A stretch of DNA of 64,000 nt from Chryseobacterium culicis (GCF_002979755.1 NZ_PCPP01000002.1:186001-250000), one strand, 5' to 3'. Positions 40,711-49,049 are shown, numbered from the stretch's first letter. Numbers and translations are program-made. Notes: generated by a model from the sequence alone, not told the origin.

Positions 40711-40778
40711 TTTGTCATTCCGTAGGAATCTCATTTTCGTTATTGAAAAGATAATTTGGATTCCTACAGAATGACAAA
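40711..40778. repeat. 20-bp inverted repeat, family E
   Basis: TTTGTCATTCCGTAGGAATC (40711-40730) and GATTCCTACAGAATGACAAA (40759-40778) are complementary at 19 of 20 positions, with a 28-nt centre. The stem is longer than a terminator and has no T run, which suggests a palindromic mobile-type element. Confidence 0.7.
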
Positions 40779-40867
40779 ATACGACTGAACTATTTGTTTT
40801 GTTAATGTGTTCAAATATAATGGATTATATTCACTATAAATTTAGATTTAACCCCAAAACCAACAAA

Positions 40868-41704
40868 ATGTCTCCAATAATTTCCCCTTCCGAATTAAAG
40901 AATATTCCAACAGAAAATCTCATCATTCTTGATGCAAGAACTGGAAAAGAGGTAAAGCAAAATTACCTTGAAAAGCATATTCGCGGAGCAAGATTTATTG
41001 ATCTTGATAAAGATCTGGCTGAGATAGGAGAAAATGCGGCTTTTGGTGGAAGACATCCGCTTCCTTCCGTAGAAAAGTTTGCGGAAACCCTTTCAAATCT
41101 TGGAATTGCTGCAAATTCTCACGTCGTTGTATATGACGATAAAAATGCTTCCAATGCTGCGGCAAGATCCTGGTGGATGTTAAGATCTTTTGGATTGGAA
41201 AATGTTCAGGTTCTTGATGGCGGAATGCAGGCTGCAGAGAAAAATGGACTGGAGTTTTCTTCAGGAGAAGAAACATTTGATAAAGCTGCTTTAATTAAAA
41301 AAGACAACTGGGGTTTTCCTGTTTCGAGTTTGGAAGTGGTTGAAAATGAATTGAAAAGCGATTCTTCTACAGTTGTTGATGTGAGAGATGCCTATCGTTA
41401 TAAAGGTGAATCTGAACCTATTGATCTGGTTGCGGGGCATATTCCGGGAGCAATCAATATTCCTTTTTCTGAAAATCTGGATGAAAACGGAAACTTTCTA
41501 AGTCCGGAAATCTTAAAAGAAAAATACAGTAAGTTATTACAAAATAAGCCTGATCATTTGATTATTCACTGTGGGTCGGGAGTGACTGCCTGTCATACTA
41601 TTTTAGCGCTGGATTATGCCGGATTTCCCATCCCGGATCTGTATGTAGGTTCATGGAGCGAATGGAGCAGGAGAGAAGGAAAAGAAATTGCAAAAGATAT
41701 CTAA
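40868..41704 (+). CDS. Thiosulfate/3-mercaptopyruvate sulfurtransferase
   Basis: The start at 40868 (MSPIISPSELKN) gives 278 residues and two rhodanese domains. The active-site loop of the second is HCGSGVTACHT with catalytic Cys in CGSGVT, which is the signature of 3-mercaptopyruvate rather than thiosulfate sulfurtransferases. WWMLRSFG and VYDDKNASNAAARSWW are typical of the first domain. A longer start at 40799 adds 23 residues without a known domain. Confidence 0.9.
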   Translation: MSPIISPSELKNIPTENLIILDARTGKEVKQNYLEKHIRGARFIDLDKDLAEIGENAAFGGRHPLPSVEKFAETLSNLGIAANSHVVVYDDKNASNAAARSWWMLRSFGLENVQVLDGGMQAAEKNGLEFSSGEETFDKAALIKKDNWGFPVSSLEVVENELKSDSSTVVDVRDAYRYKGESEPIDLVAGHIPGAINIPFSENLDENGNFLSPEILKEKYSKLLQNKPDHLIIHCGSGVTACHTILALDYAGFPIPDLYVGSWSEWSRREGKEIAKDI

Positions 41705-41711
41705 AAAAACA

Positions 41712-41741
41712 AAAACCCCGAAAATAATTCTTCGGGGTTTT
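41712..41741. terminator. Bidirectional terminator between sulfurtransferase and DUF59 genes
   Basis: AAAACCCCGAA (41712-41722) pairs with TTCGGGGTTTT (41731-41741). Confidence 0.85.
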
Positions 41742-41760
41742 ATATTGTTAAAGGTAATTT

Positions 41761-42087
41761 TTAAAGCATTCCCAGCTCAAACTTCGCCTCTTCGCTCATC
41801 ATATCCTTATTCCAGCTTGGTTCGAAAGTAAGCTCTAAATCTACACTTTTTACGTTCTCTACTTCAGCCACTTTATCTTTTACTTCCTGAGGAAGTGTTT
41901 CTGCCACGGGACAGTTGGGAGTAGTAAGTGTCATTATAATTTTTACGTCAGCATCATCGGAGATCTGGACATCATAAATCAGTCCTAATTCGTAAATATC
42001 TACCGGAATTTCGGGGTCATATACGGTTTTTAGCACACCAATGATTTCCTCACCAATGTCAGCAATTTGATCGTCTGTAAATTTCAT
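41761..42087 (-). CDS. DUF59/MIP18 family Fe-S assembly protein (SufT/PaaD-like)
   Basis: The 108-residue protein has the signature DPEIPVDIYELGLIYDV (about residues 24-40) and the conserved TTPNCPVAE cysteine (C59 region), as in iron-sulfur cluster assembly factors. It ends LGML. It lies 3 nt downstream of an exonuclease gene on the same strand, so co-transcription is likely. Confidence 0.9.
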   Translation of the reverse strand: MKFTDDQIADIGEEIIGVLKTVYDPEIPVDIYELGLIYDVQISDDADVKIIMTLTTPNCPVAETLPQEVKDKVAEVENVKSVDLELTFEPSWNKDMMSEEAKFELGML

Positions 42088-42090
42088 TTT

Positions 42091-42792
42091 TTAATCTAGA
42101 TTGATATTCCTTTTCAACAAATCTTCCTGACGCATACGCCGGAAAATATTTGCCAAAGTTAAGACATCTTTTTCACAATAGTCAACAATTCTCTGCAAGT
42201 CTTTTTCTATGTAGTAAATTGATGAAACCATTGAGCCGTCAATATCATCTTTCGGAGTGGGAATTCCAAAGACATGCGCCAGCAATTCCAACGATACAAA
42301 ACTCTTATAATCCCCGAACTTCCACAGTTCCATAGTGTCTATGTGAGGAACCTCCCAGGGTTTCTTTCCAAACATCTGAAACGGAGCAGGAGGGAGAATT
42401 CCATTGATAAGATATCGTCTGGCAATCCATGGAAAATCAAATTCCTTTCCGTTATGCGCACAAAGAATGACATTGTAAAGCCTTGGACTGTTGAAGATTT
42501 CTCCAAATTCCTGAAGCATTTTCTTTTCATCATGCCCGGAAAAACTTTTTATTTTTAACGTTTCATTCTTTTCCACCATCCCGATGGTAATGCAGATGAT
42601 TTTTCCAAACTCGGCCATAATACCGGCCCGGTCATAGAATTCTTCTGCAGAGACATCGTCTTTTCTCTGAAATCTTGTTTTTTTATCCCACAGATATTGA
42701 TCGGTTTCGGATAATTCGTTCCAGGAACCGGCTTGTGGAACGGTCTCAATATCAAGAAATAAAACTCTTTCTAAGGGTATGTTCTGTATCAT
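42091..42792 (-). CDS. DEDD 3'-5' exonuclease (ribonuclease H-like)
   Basis: The 233-residue protein matches the predicted PolB-like 3'-5' exonuclease group. Exo I is LFLDIETVPQAG (Asp and Glu), Exo II is AHNGKEFDFPWIARRY (Asp), Exo III is YCEKDVLTLANIF (Tyr...Asp). No polymerase domain, so it is a stand-alone nuclease. It ends just before the DUF59 gene. Confidence 0.88.
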   Translation of the reverse strand: MIQNIPLERVLFLDIETVPQAGSWNELSETDQYLWDKKTRFQRKDDVSAEEFYDRAGIMAEFGKIICITIGMVEKNETLKIKSFSGHDEKKMLQEFGEIFNSPRLYNVILCAHNGKEFDFPWIARRYLINGILPPAPFQMFGKKPWEVPHIDTMELWKFGDYKSFVSLELLAHVFGIPTPKDDIDGSMVSSIYYIEKDLQRIVDYCEKDVLTLANIFRRMRQEDLLKRNINLD

Positions 42793-42811
42793 ATGTGTTT
42801 TTGTTGGGTGT

Positions 42812-43159
42812 CTATCCTACCTGCATTCCATTTTTTGTGGGTAATGAAGGTGCTAAAAGAGTGACATCTTTTTTGTCCTCACCATATAATCCTAATACAA
42901 GGCATTCACTGAAGAAGTTGGCAATCTGCTTTTTAGGAAAATTGACCACTGCTAAAATCTGTTTTCCCACAAGTTCTTCTTTTTCGTAAAGAGAGGTAAT
43001 TTGTGCAGATGATTTTCTAATTCCTAAATCTCCGAAATCTATTTCCAGCTGATAAGATGGGTTTCTTGCTTTTTCAAAATCATTCACAGAGATGATGGTT
43101 CCACATCTGATGTCTATTTTTTCAAAATCTGCCCAGGTGATATCTGGTTTTACTGTCAT
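42812..43159 (-). CDS. csaA: CsaA-like tRNA-binding protein
   Basis: The 115-residue protein aligns closely with CsaA along its length: DFEKIDIRCGTI, KSSAQITSLY, AVVNFPKKQIANFFSE and LPTKNGMQVG. CsaA is a homodimeric OB-fold protein that binds tRNA and has been linked with protein export. It overlaps the zincin-like gene by 4 nt. Confidence 0.92.
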   Translation of the reverse strand: MTVKPDITWADFEKIDIRCGTIISVNDFEKARNPSYQLEIDFGDLGIRKSSAQITSLYEKEELVGKQILAVVNFPKKQIANFFSECLVLGLYGEDKKDVTLLAPSLPTKNGMQVG

Positions 43160-43665
43160 GGTAATTTGTTAATTAGATGTTCTACTTCTGTTTTCTGTTC
43201 TGCATATTTTTGCTGTAAGAATGAGCCTTCACCCATTCTTTTATAATATTCCAACGCTTTCCCGCCGAAGAATTTTTTATGAAAATCCGAAACTTCAGGG
43301 ATCTGCGGAAAAACTTTGTGAAAAAGCATCTCATAATAGGCCTGAAATTCTCTTTCATTTTTGTCTTCAATAACCTGTCCGGGAGCCTTCTGCCTTACAT
43401 GAAGCATTTCATGGGCAACCATATTCAGGACAAGGTTCAGATCAAAATCAAATAAATTTCGTGGGATCATTACGGTCTGAGGGCCTCCGAGCTCTCCTTC
43501 TGCTGTAAGAAGCATCGAAGTAGGAGAGAGCTCTTCCCTGAATCCGAACCCCGCAAAGTTTTCATGTTCCAGATCAAAGGAATGAAGCAGATATTTTGCT
43601 GCATCCAGAATCTGGTTGTGTTCTTTGTAAGCCTCAAGGTGTAAGTTGATCTGCTCGAAATTCAT
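43156..43665 (-). CDS. Hypothetical protein with a zincin-like HExxH motif
   Basis: The 169-residue cytoplasmic protein contains AHEMLHVRQK (HEMLH, about residues 84-88), a possible zinc metallopeptidase active site, and a later glutamate-rich EREFQAYYE that could supply the third ligand. No known family recognised. It is 4 nt overlapping with csaA and could be translated with it. Confidence 0.7.
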   Translation of the reverse strand: MNFEQINLHLEAYKEHNQILDAAKYLLHSFDLEHENFAGFGFREELSPTSMLLTAEGELGGPQTVMIPRNLFDFDLNLVLNMVAHEMLHVRQKAPGQVIEDKNEREFQAYYEMLFHKVFPQIPEVSDFHKKFFGGKALEYYKRMGEGSFLQQKYAEQKTEVEHLINKLP

Positions 43666-43803
43666 CTGAGATATGTTTTAAACAAATGTATTAAAATATT
43701 GAGGAATTAAGAAAATATTTGAAGACTAAAGAGTTAAGAAAAGGATATGACATTTTACAATAAAGAGATCATTGCATTTATTATCTATGAAAGAAGAAAA
43801 CAT

Positions 43804-43811
43804 TAATTTTG
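43804..43811 (+). promoter_or_regulatory. -7 element for the T9SS cargo gene
   Basis: TAATTTTG fits TAnnTTTG, 17 nt before the ATG. Confidence 0.5.
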
Positions 43812-43828
43812 CAAAAAACATAACCTAA

Positions 43829-45313
43829 ATGCAGTTGCAAAAATTATTCGTAATTCTACTTTTTTTATTCTTTTATTTTGCCAAGTCTCAAGCCCTTCCA
43901 GCTTTTACGCCAATCCCATTTGCTTCTTCTCAATGCAATAACTTAATGGGAAACTATAATAATCAGTGGAAACCCAGTCATGGAAGTCCGAATGTTATAG
44001 ATTTAAGCTGTGGTAATAAAGTGGTTCGATTATATAGTAAAAATGATAATATTACAACTAGAAAATCAGAGGGAGTATTTATTGATTTAAATAATATAGG
44101 GATCAATATTGATACTTCTAAAAAATATAAAATAATTGTTTCCTATCGTTATTCTTTACCTAATAACCCTAATAGAGCCATTAATTTTGATGTATATCTT
44201 GCCAATGGTATGACTGAAAAATCCAATAATAATTGTGATGAAGAAACATTCCCGAGTGTATCAGAAAAGATGAAAATTCTTACTTTTAATAATGGGGAGG
44301 TTTTGCAGGATACATATACTTGTCAAGTAAAATCTAAAGAGCAAGGACAAATAATTCCTAATAAGTCTTATAAATATCTGTGGATTACATCCAATTTGAA
44401 TACAACTCTAAATTTTAGAGAATATGTGGATATAGATAAAGTTGAAATGTATTATGATGGTAATTCAGGCTCAGGCTCTAATGATTGCAATTTACCACCA
44501 CCTACTATGCTGAAATATTCAAATTTAACAGATACTTCGGTGAGATTAGAATGGAACCAAGCCTCTGGGACAGGATTATGGTATGATATTAGACTACGTA
44601 ATAATTCAACAGGGACACTAGTGTATAGTAATAATTATCACCCTTTACAAAAAGATTACACCAATCTTAGCCCTGATACTCCTTATACTTTTACAGTTGC
44701 CCATGCTTGTTTAAATAATCATGAAAATAATGATGTTAAAGCAATTAGTTTTAGAACCCAATGTGCTCCTGATTTGATAATTAATGATCTGATAATAAAA
44801 AATAATATTTATCAGGCTAGTAATTCAATTTTAGCATCGTCAAATATTAATGATGGATTACTGGTAAAGTATAAAGCAAAAAATGAAATATCTCTTCAGC
44901 CAGGATTTCATGTGAAAGCAACAGATAATGAGAGTTTATTTCATGCCTTTATTGGAGATTGTTTAAATGACTCTGATCCATCTCTGCTAAAAAATAATCT
45001 AAATTCTTTAGATATGAAAGTTGAAGAACGTAGTACATCAATTTCAGCAGTTAAAAACTATCCTATAAATGAAGTATCAATGAGCCAGGATTCACAAATC
45101 GAGGTGTATCCAAACCCCGCGTCAATGTACTTTGATATTAATATGGGTAAAGAAAAAGTAATTTCATGGGAAATGTATGATGCTTCGGGAAAACTGATAC
45201 AAAAGGGAAATACAAATAGAGTGGATGTTCGATCCATTCCTGCTTCAACTTATATTTTAAATATAAACTTTGAAAACAAGAAAGTTTCGAAAAAAATAGT
45301 GATAAAACATTAA
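43829..45313 (+). CDS. T9SS cargo protein with fibronectin type III and sorting domains
   Basis: The 494-residue secreted protein has a signal peptide (LQKLFVILLFLFFYFAKSQ), an N-terminal beta domain, a fibronectin type III-like domain (about residues 225-310, SDTSVRLEWNQASG and LSPDTPYTFTVAHAC), a coathanger-like repeat region (LQPGFHVKATDNESLFHAF) and a C-terminal type IX sorting domain (IEVYPNPASMYFDIN to KKIVIKH). Its codon use is more AT-rich than its neighbours. It is likely a surface protein; ligand unknown. Confidence 0.85.
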   Translation: MQLQKLFVILLFLFFYFAKSQALPAFTPIPFASSQCNNLMGNYNNQWKPSHGSPNVIDLSCGNKVVRLYSKNDNITTRKSEGVFIDLNNIGINIDTSKKYKIIVSYRYSLPNNPNRAINFDVYLANGMTEKSNNNCDEETFPSVSEKMKILTFNNGEVLQDTYTCQVKSKEQGQIIPNKSYKYLWITSNLNTTLNFREYVDIDKVEMYYDGNSGSGSNDCNLPPPTMLKYSNLTDTSVRLEWNQASGTGLWYDIRLRNNSTGTLVYSNNYHPLQKDYTNLSPDTPYTFTVAHACLNNHENNDVKAISFRTQCAPDLIINDLIIKNNIYQASNSILASSNINDGLLVKYKAKNEISLQPGFHVKATDNESLFHAFIGDCLNDSDPSLLKNNLNSLDMKVEERSTSISAVKNYPINEVSMSQDSQIEVYPNPASMYFDINMGKEKVISWEMYDASGKLIQKGNTNRVDVRSIPASTYILNINFENKKVSKKIVIKH

Positions 45314-45372
45314 TTTAGAATATGAATTTACCCGGATAGGATAACAATCAGTTTGATTTTGGTATTATTAAG

Positions 45373-45406
45373 TAAAAACCAGCCCAACTTTCAAAAGCGG
45401 GCTGAT
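45373..45406 (-). terminator. Terminator of the protease pair
   Basis: CAGCCC (45380-45385) pairs with GGGCTG (45399-45404) with extended flanks; GTTTTTACTT follows on the minus strand. Confidence 0.7.
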
Positions 45407-45426
45407 TATTTAAACTAAAAAATAAA

Positions 45427-46437
45427 TTAAGGATGTTCATTTCTTGCTCTGATGACCAGATTTACTAAATCTGAGCCGCCACTTGCAAAATTATCGCTTG
45501 GGTTGTGGGCACTTTGAGTAGCCACAGCATACGGAGAGCCGTCCCAATATCCCCAGAAAGGGCCTCCGCTTTGTCCAGGCCATATATCTGCCTTATGGCT
45601 CATGCTTTCGTTGTCATCAGCACTCCAGAAATCTCCATCCAGAGCGATTCCTGTTTGGTATGTTGGTCTTTGAGTTCCTGTAAGGTCTCCCGGATATCCA
45701 GCGTGAGTCCAGTAAGCACCTCCATCCCAAGAATCGGAATAAGATTTTGAGCCTAACCAGCCTGTGCTGTTTCCGATGGGTCTGTCTAATACAATCACTA
45801 CATAATCGTATTGTATTTCTGTAGAGTCTATAGTAGGGCCTGCTACCTTATACTTGTAATACGTTAATGTACCCCAGGCTGTTCCGTAAGGAGCGCTTCC
45901 GTTGTAATACATTGGAGTGAATTTCAGCCATCCTGTTGTGTTATTAGGCTGCCAGTCTACAATATGGGAGCAGGTAAGAAGGTGTCTTGGCCCTATCATG
46001 ACACCGCTTCCTGAGCCTAAAGAGCTTTCTACTCTTCCCACACATCTCCACGGATAGGCGGTAGAATTATATACCTTTCTTTGATCTGCTCCGAAAATAG
46101 TTCTTGCATTTTCAGGAGTCAGGAAAGAATCTCTTTCAATGAATTTAGGTTTTCTGTCTTTTTTAGGTTCCAGTTTTGGGTTGTATTCAAAATCAGCATG
46201 GGTAGGATAGAAATGATCAGTTTCCAACGATCGGTTTTCTGCTGTTTTTTCATCCATAGGCATTCCTATGGTTTTCATTCCTTTCGGAAAAGTTCTTCCG
46301 TTAATGGTTTCCATAGCAGGAGCCTGACTGAATAATTTTTCAATTGCGGCCGGTTTTTCAGTTAATTTTGCTTTAACAGTTCTAAGTCTTGACACCTCTT
46401 CAGTTGTCATTGGGTTGTTGTTTTCAATTTTAGACAT
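45427..46437 (-). CDS. Trypsin-like serine protease without an export signal
   Basis: The 336-residue protein is a chymotrypsin-fold protease similar to V8/glutamyl endopeptidases. The triad is H158 (LLTCSHIVDW), D211 (IQYDYVVIVLD) and S290 (WPGQSGGPFWG). A 130-residue N-terminal region, rich in Lys/Arg and acidic residues, precedes it and has no signal peptide or membrane segment, so the enzyme appears to be cytoplasmic. It lies 72 nt downstream of a caspase-like gene, and their upstream regions are similar. Activation by the caspase is inferred only. Confidence 0.88.
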   Translation of the reverse strand: MSKIENNNPMTTEEVSRLRTVKAKLTEKPAAIEKLFSQAPAMETINGRTFPKGMKTIGMPMDEKTAENRSLETDHFYPTHADFEYNPKLEPKKDRKPKFIERDSFLTPENARTIFGADQRKVYNSTAYPWRCVGRVESSLGSGSGVMIGPRHLLTCSHIVDWQPNNTTGWLKFTPMYYNGSAPYGTAWGTLTYYKYKVAGPTIDSTEIQYDYVVIVLDRPIGNSTGWLGSKSYSDSWDGGAYWTHAGYPGDLTGTQRPTYQTGIALDGDFWSADDNESMSHKADIWPGQSGGPFWGYWDGSPYAVATQSAHNPSDNFASGGSDLVNLVIRARNEHP

Positions 46438-46460
46438 GATTATTATTTTTAATCTAGTGT

Positions 46461-46495
46461 ATTCCTACTCTTTTGATGGCTTTTCGGATTCCGCC
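46461..46495 (-). promoter_or_regulatory. 35-nt leader element before the protease gene, shared with the caspase gene
   Basis: On the minus strand: GGCGGAATCCGAAAAGCC, a spacer, AGAGTAGGAAT, ending 23 nt upstream of the ATG. It matches 47374-47408 at about 28 of 36 aligned positions, including the full CCGAAAAGCC and AGAGTAGG blocks. Confidence 0.55.
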
Positions 46496-46509
46496 GTAAA
46501 GGTTTATGA

Positions 46510-47355
46510 TTAAGTGAATATTTTTTGAGAAAATTCTGCAGTAATGCTTTCTGTCTGGTTAATTTGAGCGGCTCCCATAGCAGCCAATGCAATAGCCACC
46601 TGTTTATCAAGTGTTTTTCGGACGATATTTCCATTGGTAGCACGTAATGCCTTACAGAAATGATAAGTAAAATATCCTCGTATTTGTCCGCTGATACTGC
46701 CTTCCATAGAAACCTGATTGTCTTTTGCTGCGGCCCATAAAGTATGGTTCATTCCTGCAACAGGGACAAGTGCTTTCGCGAGAACGGTTGATTTTTTTGA
46801 ATTCTTAGAAGATTCCATTTCACTGGCATAGGTAAGATAGAATTCATCCTCAAGCATAGGAGGAATGTAACGGGCTGTTTCGTTCAGAAAATCTGCTTCC
46901 AGTCCCAGATCCATTTTTCTGGTTCCTGTTCCGGAATAACAGCAGTCGAAGATCACTTCCATATTAACTCCGGCTTTTAGTTTGCTGAGAACGGTCTTAA
47001 AATCATCATCACGAATGACTCCGTTATTGGCATAATCATGGGGACAAATAGCTTCATCCAGACCATCCAATTCCAGATCTGCTCCGATATTGGCGACTCT
47101 TGTTCCGTGGCCGGAATAATAAAAAACAAGAGAATCCCCTTTTACACTTGTGCTGATCATGGATTTCAGATAGTTCAATATATTCGCTCTTGTGGCATTT
47201 TGGTTGGTCAGGATTTTAATCTTTGCCGGACTAAAACCACAGATAACCAATGTATTTGCCATATCCCTCGCATCATTTACACAGCCATTAAGGTCCGGAC
47301 CTCCGTATCCAATGGGTGCATAATCATTAATACCTACGATAAGTGCTTTTTTCAT
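46510..47355 (-). CDS. Caspase-like (metacaspase type, C14) cysteine protease
   Basis: The start at 47355 gives 281 residues of a caspase fold. The N-terminal strand KKALIVGINDY, the catalytic His H83 in FYYSGHGTRV and the catalytic Cys C139 in VIFDCCYSGTG (D-C-C-x-S-G as in metacaspases) are all present. No signal peptide, membrane segment or effector domain is attached, so it is a cytoplasmic protease alone. Next gene downstream is a trypsin-like protease. Metacaspases normally cut after Arg or Lys. An upstream ATG at 47454 adds 33 residues ahead of the KKALIVG strand and is not supported. Confidence 0.9.
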   Translation of the reverse strand: MKKALIVGINDYAPIGYGGPDLNGCVNDARDMANTLVICGFSPAKIKILTNQNATRANILNYLKSMISTSVKGDSLVFYYSGHGTRVANIGADLELDGLDEAICPHDYANNGVIRDDDFKTVLSKLKAGVNMEVIFDCCYSGTGTRKMDLGLEADFLNETARYIPPMLEDEFYLTYASEMESSKNSKKSTVLAKALVPVAGMNHTLWAAAKDNQVSMEGSISGQIRGYFTYHFCKALRATNGNIVRKTLDKQVAIALAAMGAAQINQTESITAEFSQKIFT

Positions 47356-47373
47356 TGTATTAGTTTTAAAAAT

Positions 47374-47408
47374 ATTCCCTACTCTGTTTCGGCTTTTCGG
47401 GTTCTGCC
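47374..47408 (-). promoter_or_regulatory. 35-nt leader element before the caspase gene, shared with the protease gene
   Basis: On the minus strand: GGCAGAACCCGAAAAGCC, a spacer, AGAGTAGGGAAT, ending 18 nt upstream of the ATG. Partner of 46461-46495. It lies between a weak -7-like box (47429-47436) and the start codon. Confidence 0.55.
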
Positions 47409-47428
47409 TTTCTGTGTTTTTTCTATCA

Positions 47429-47436
47429 CAAAATTC
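47429..47436 (-). promoter_or_regulatory. Possible -7 element of the caspase-protease pair
   Basis: GAATTTTG on the minus strand is one base from TAnnTTTG at the first position. The -33 box is unclear. Confidence 0.35.
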
Positions 47437-47526
47437 CGCTATTCCGAAAGACAAAAACAGAGGAGAAAACCGTATTTTGGAAAAGGAAAAACACCTTTTT
47501 ACTTGTATATGAGAATGTTATGAAAT

Positions 47527-47557
47527 AAAAATCCGGCAGCTTGAAAAGCTGCCGGAT
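47527..47557 (-). terminator. Terminator of the sensor-regulator operon
   Basis: ATCCGGCAGCTT (47531-47542) pairs perfectly with AAGCTGCCGGAT (47546-47557), followed on the minus strand by TTTTATTTCA. It separates the regulator operon from the caspase gene. Confidence 0.9.
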
Positions 47558-47624
47558 ACGTAAATAGAATGTAAAGATGTTTGTTTTATAGTATTGAAAT
47601 AAGATTAATAATAAGAATATTCAA

Positions 47625-48269
47625 TCAGCACAGATCATGTTTTAAGGCAAAAAGCACCAGTCCGGCTCTGTTTTTTATGTCCAGTTTTACAAAAACAGAA
47701 TCTCTGTAGCCATCAATGGTTTTAGGGCTTAGGCACATCTTATCAGCAATTTCCTTGTAGGTAAGTTCGCTGCATGCCCATTTTATAAATTCCTTTTCCC
47801 GGTCTTTCAGTTCTGAAAGTAAGGATGCATTTTTAGCTTCTTCAGTTTTTACTTTCAATAACTTCTGGGCTACAAAATCAGTATAAAAACTCCCTTTCTC
47901 AAATACGGTATCAATGGCCTGAAAGAGAATAGAGGGCTGCATATCTTTGAGTAAATATCCTTTTGCTCCGGCCTTCAGCATTTTAATCAAAATTCTTTCA
48001 TCATCATCCATGGTCAGGGCAATGACTTTGATATCGGGATAATGCTCGGTAAGCCATTCTGTGGTTTCTATACCATTTTTATAGGGCATATTGACATCCA
48101 TCAGGACTACGGCGGGTAATTCTGAAGCCTGTTCCACACCTGCAATAAATTCTTCTCCGTTGGGATGATTCATAATGACCCGATATTGAGTGTTTTCTGT
48201 GATCATATTTTCCAAGGCTTTGGAAATTAAGGTATGATCATCAACGATCGCTATGGGAATAGTTTTCAT
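47625..48269 (-). CDS. LuxR/NarL-family response regulator
   Basis: The 214-residue protein has a receiver domain with acceptor D58 in VVLMDVNMPYKNG and a C-terminal LuxR helix-turn-helix (ELTYKEIADKMCLSPKTIDGYRDSVFVKL). Its ATG overlaps the kinase stop by 4 nt. It lies just upstream of the caspase pair but is separated by a terminator. Regulation of the proteases by this system is a reasonable but untested idea. Confidence 0.93.
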   Translation of the reverse strand: MKTIPIAIVDDHTLISKALENMITENTQYRVIMNHPNGEEFIAGVEQASELPAVVLMDVNMPYKNGIETTEWLTEHYPDIKVIALTMDDDERILIKMLKAGAKGYLLKDMQPSILFQAIDTVFEKGSFYTDFVAQKLLKVKTEEAKNASLLSELKDREKEFIKWACSELTYKEIADKMCLSPKTIDGYRDSVFVKLDIKNRAGLVLFALKHDLC

Positions 48270-49036
48270 AATAAATTTTTGTGATAGGTTATCAATGTTT
48301 GTGTTCCTTTATTAAGTTCTGAATGTATAGACAGTTCAGCATGAATCAGTTTGGCTCTCAGTTCCATATTTTTTAATCCTGAACCGTCCTGAATACTGCT
48401 GGTATCAAAGCCTCTTCCATTGTCGGAGATGCTGATATGTAGTTTCTCACAGTCATCTTCCATCTGTATGGAAACATTTTTGGCTTTGGAATGTTTAAGG
48501 ATGTTGTTGATACTTTCCTGGATAATTCTGAAAAGAATCAGGCCGTGTTTTGGTGAAATATCAATATCCTGTTTTTGAGTGATAAATTCTATTTTTAATA
48601 ATTTCAGTTTTTTGATCCGCTGAACTTCTCTTTCAATAGACTCTGCCAGTCCGAAATGAATGATCTGTTCAGTGATTAATGTTTTAGACAGGTTTCTTAT
48701 ATCCTGTATGCATTCACCCAGTAATTCGTTGAGCTCAGTCAGATCTTCTTTTTCGGTATTTTGGAGCTTGGTAATCAATTGGTTTTGGCGCAAACGAACT
48801 ACGGAAAGCTTTTGACCCAGATCATCATGCAATTCCTGACCGATATAGTTGAGGGTCTGTTCCTTCATTTCTACCTGCGAAGTAGCAAGCTCCTTTTCAA
48901 AGTGAAGGTCTTTTTCTTTTTGTGCGATCAGCAAGGTTGTTTTTTTCTTGATAAAAACCACATAAATAAAGATCATTGTCAAGACAACGATGAATAAAGT
49001 AATCGTAAAGATGATGACTAAATTATTCTCTTCCAT
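48266..49036 (-). CDS. NarX-like sensor histidine kinase, membrane-anchored
   Basis: The 256-residue kinase has one N-terminal helix (about residues 6-28), a HisKA_3 dimerisation region with acceptor H70 in GQELHDDLGQKLSVV, and an HATPase domain (RIIQESINNILKHS, DNGRGFD, GSGLKNMELRAKL). It has no periplasmic sensor domain, so the signal probably comes from the two upstream envelope genes. Confidence 0.92.
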   Translation of the reverse strand: MEENNLVIIFTITLFIVVLTMIFIYVVFIKKKTTLLIAQKEKDLHFEKELATSQVEMKEQTLNYIGQELHDDLGQKLSVVRLRQNQLITKLQNTEKEDLTELNELLGECIQDIRNLSKTLITEQIIHFGLAESIEREVQRIKKLKLLKIEFITQKQDIDISPKHGLILFRIIQESINNILKHSKAKNVSIQMEDDCEKLHISISDNGRGFDTSSIQDGSGLKNMELRAKLIHAELSIHSELNKGTQTLITYHKNLL

Positions 49037-49049
49037 ATCTGAAAAGGAT

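Noticed and set aside
43829..45313. T9SS protein gene as a horizontally acquired island
   Set aside because: It is more AT-rich than its neighbours, but such surface proteins vary in composition and no mobile gene or repeat flanks it.
47038..47523. 161-codon plus-strand ORF antisense to the caspase gene
   Set aside because: It mirrors the coding frame of the caspase gene, has no plausible domain, and the opposite strand carries a full catalytic protein.
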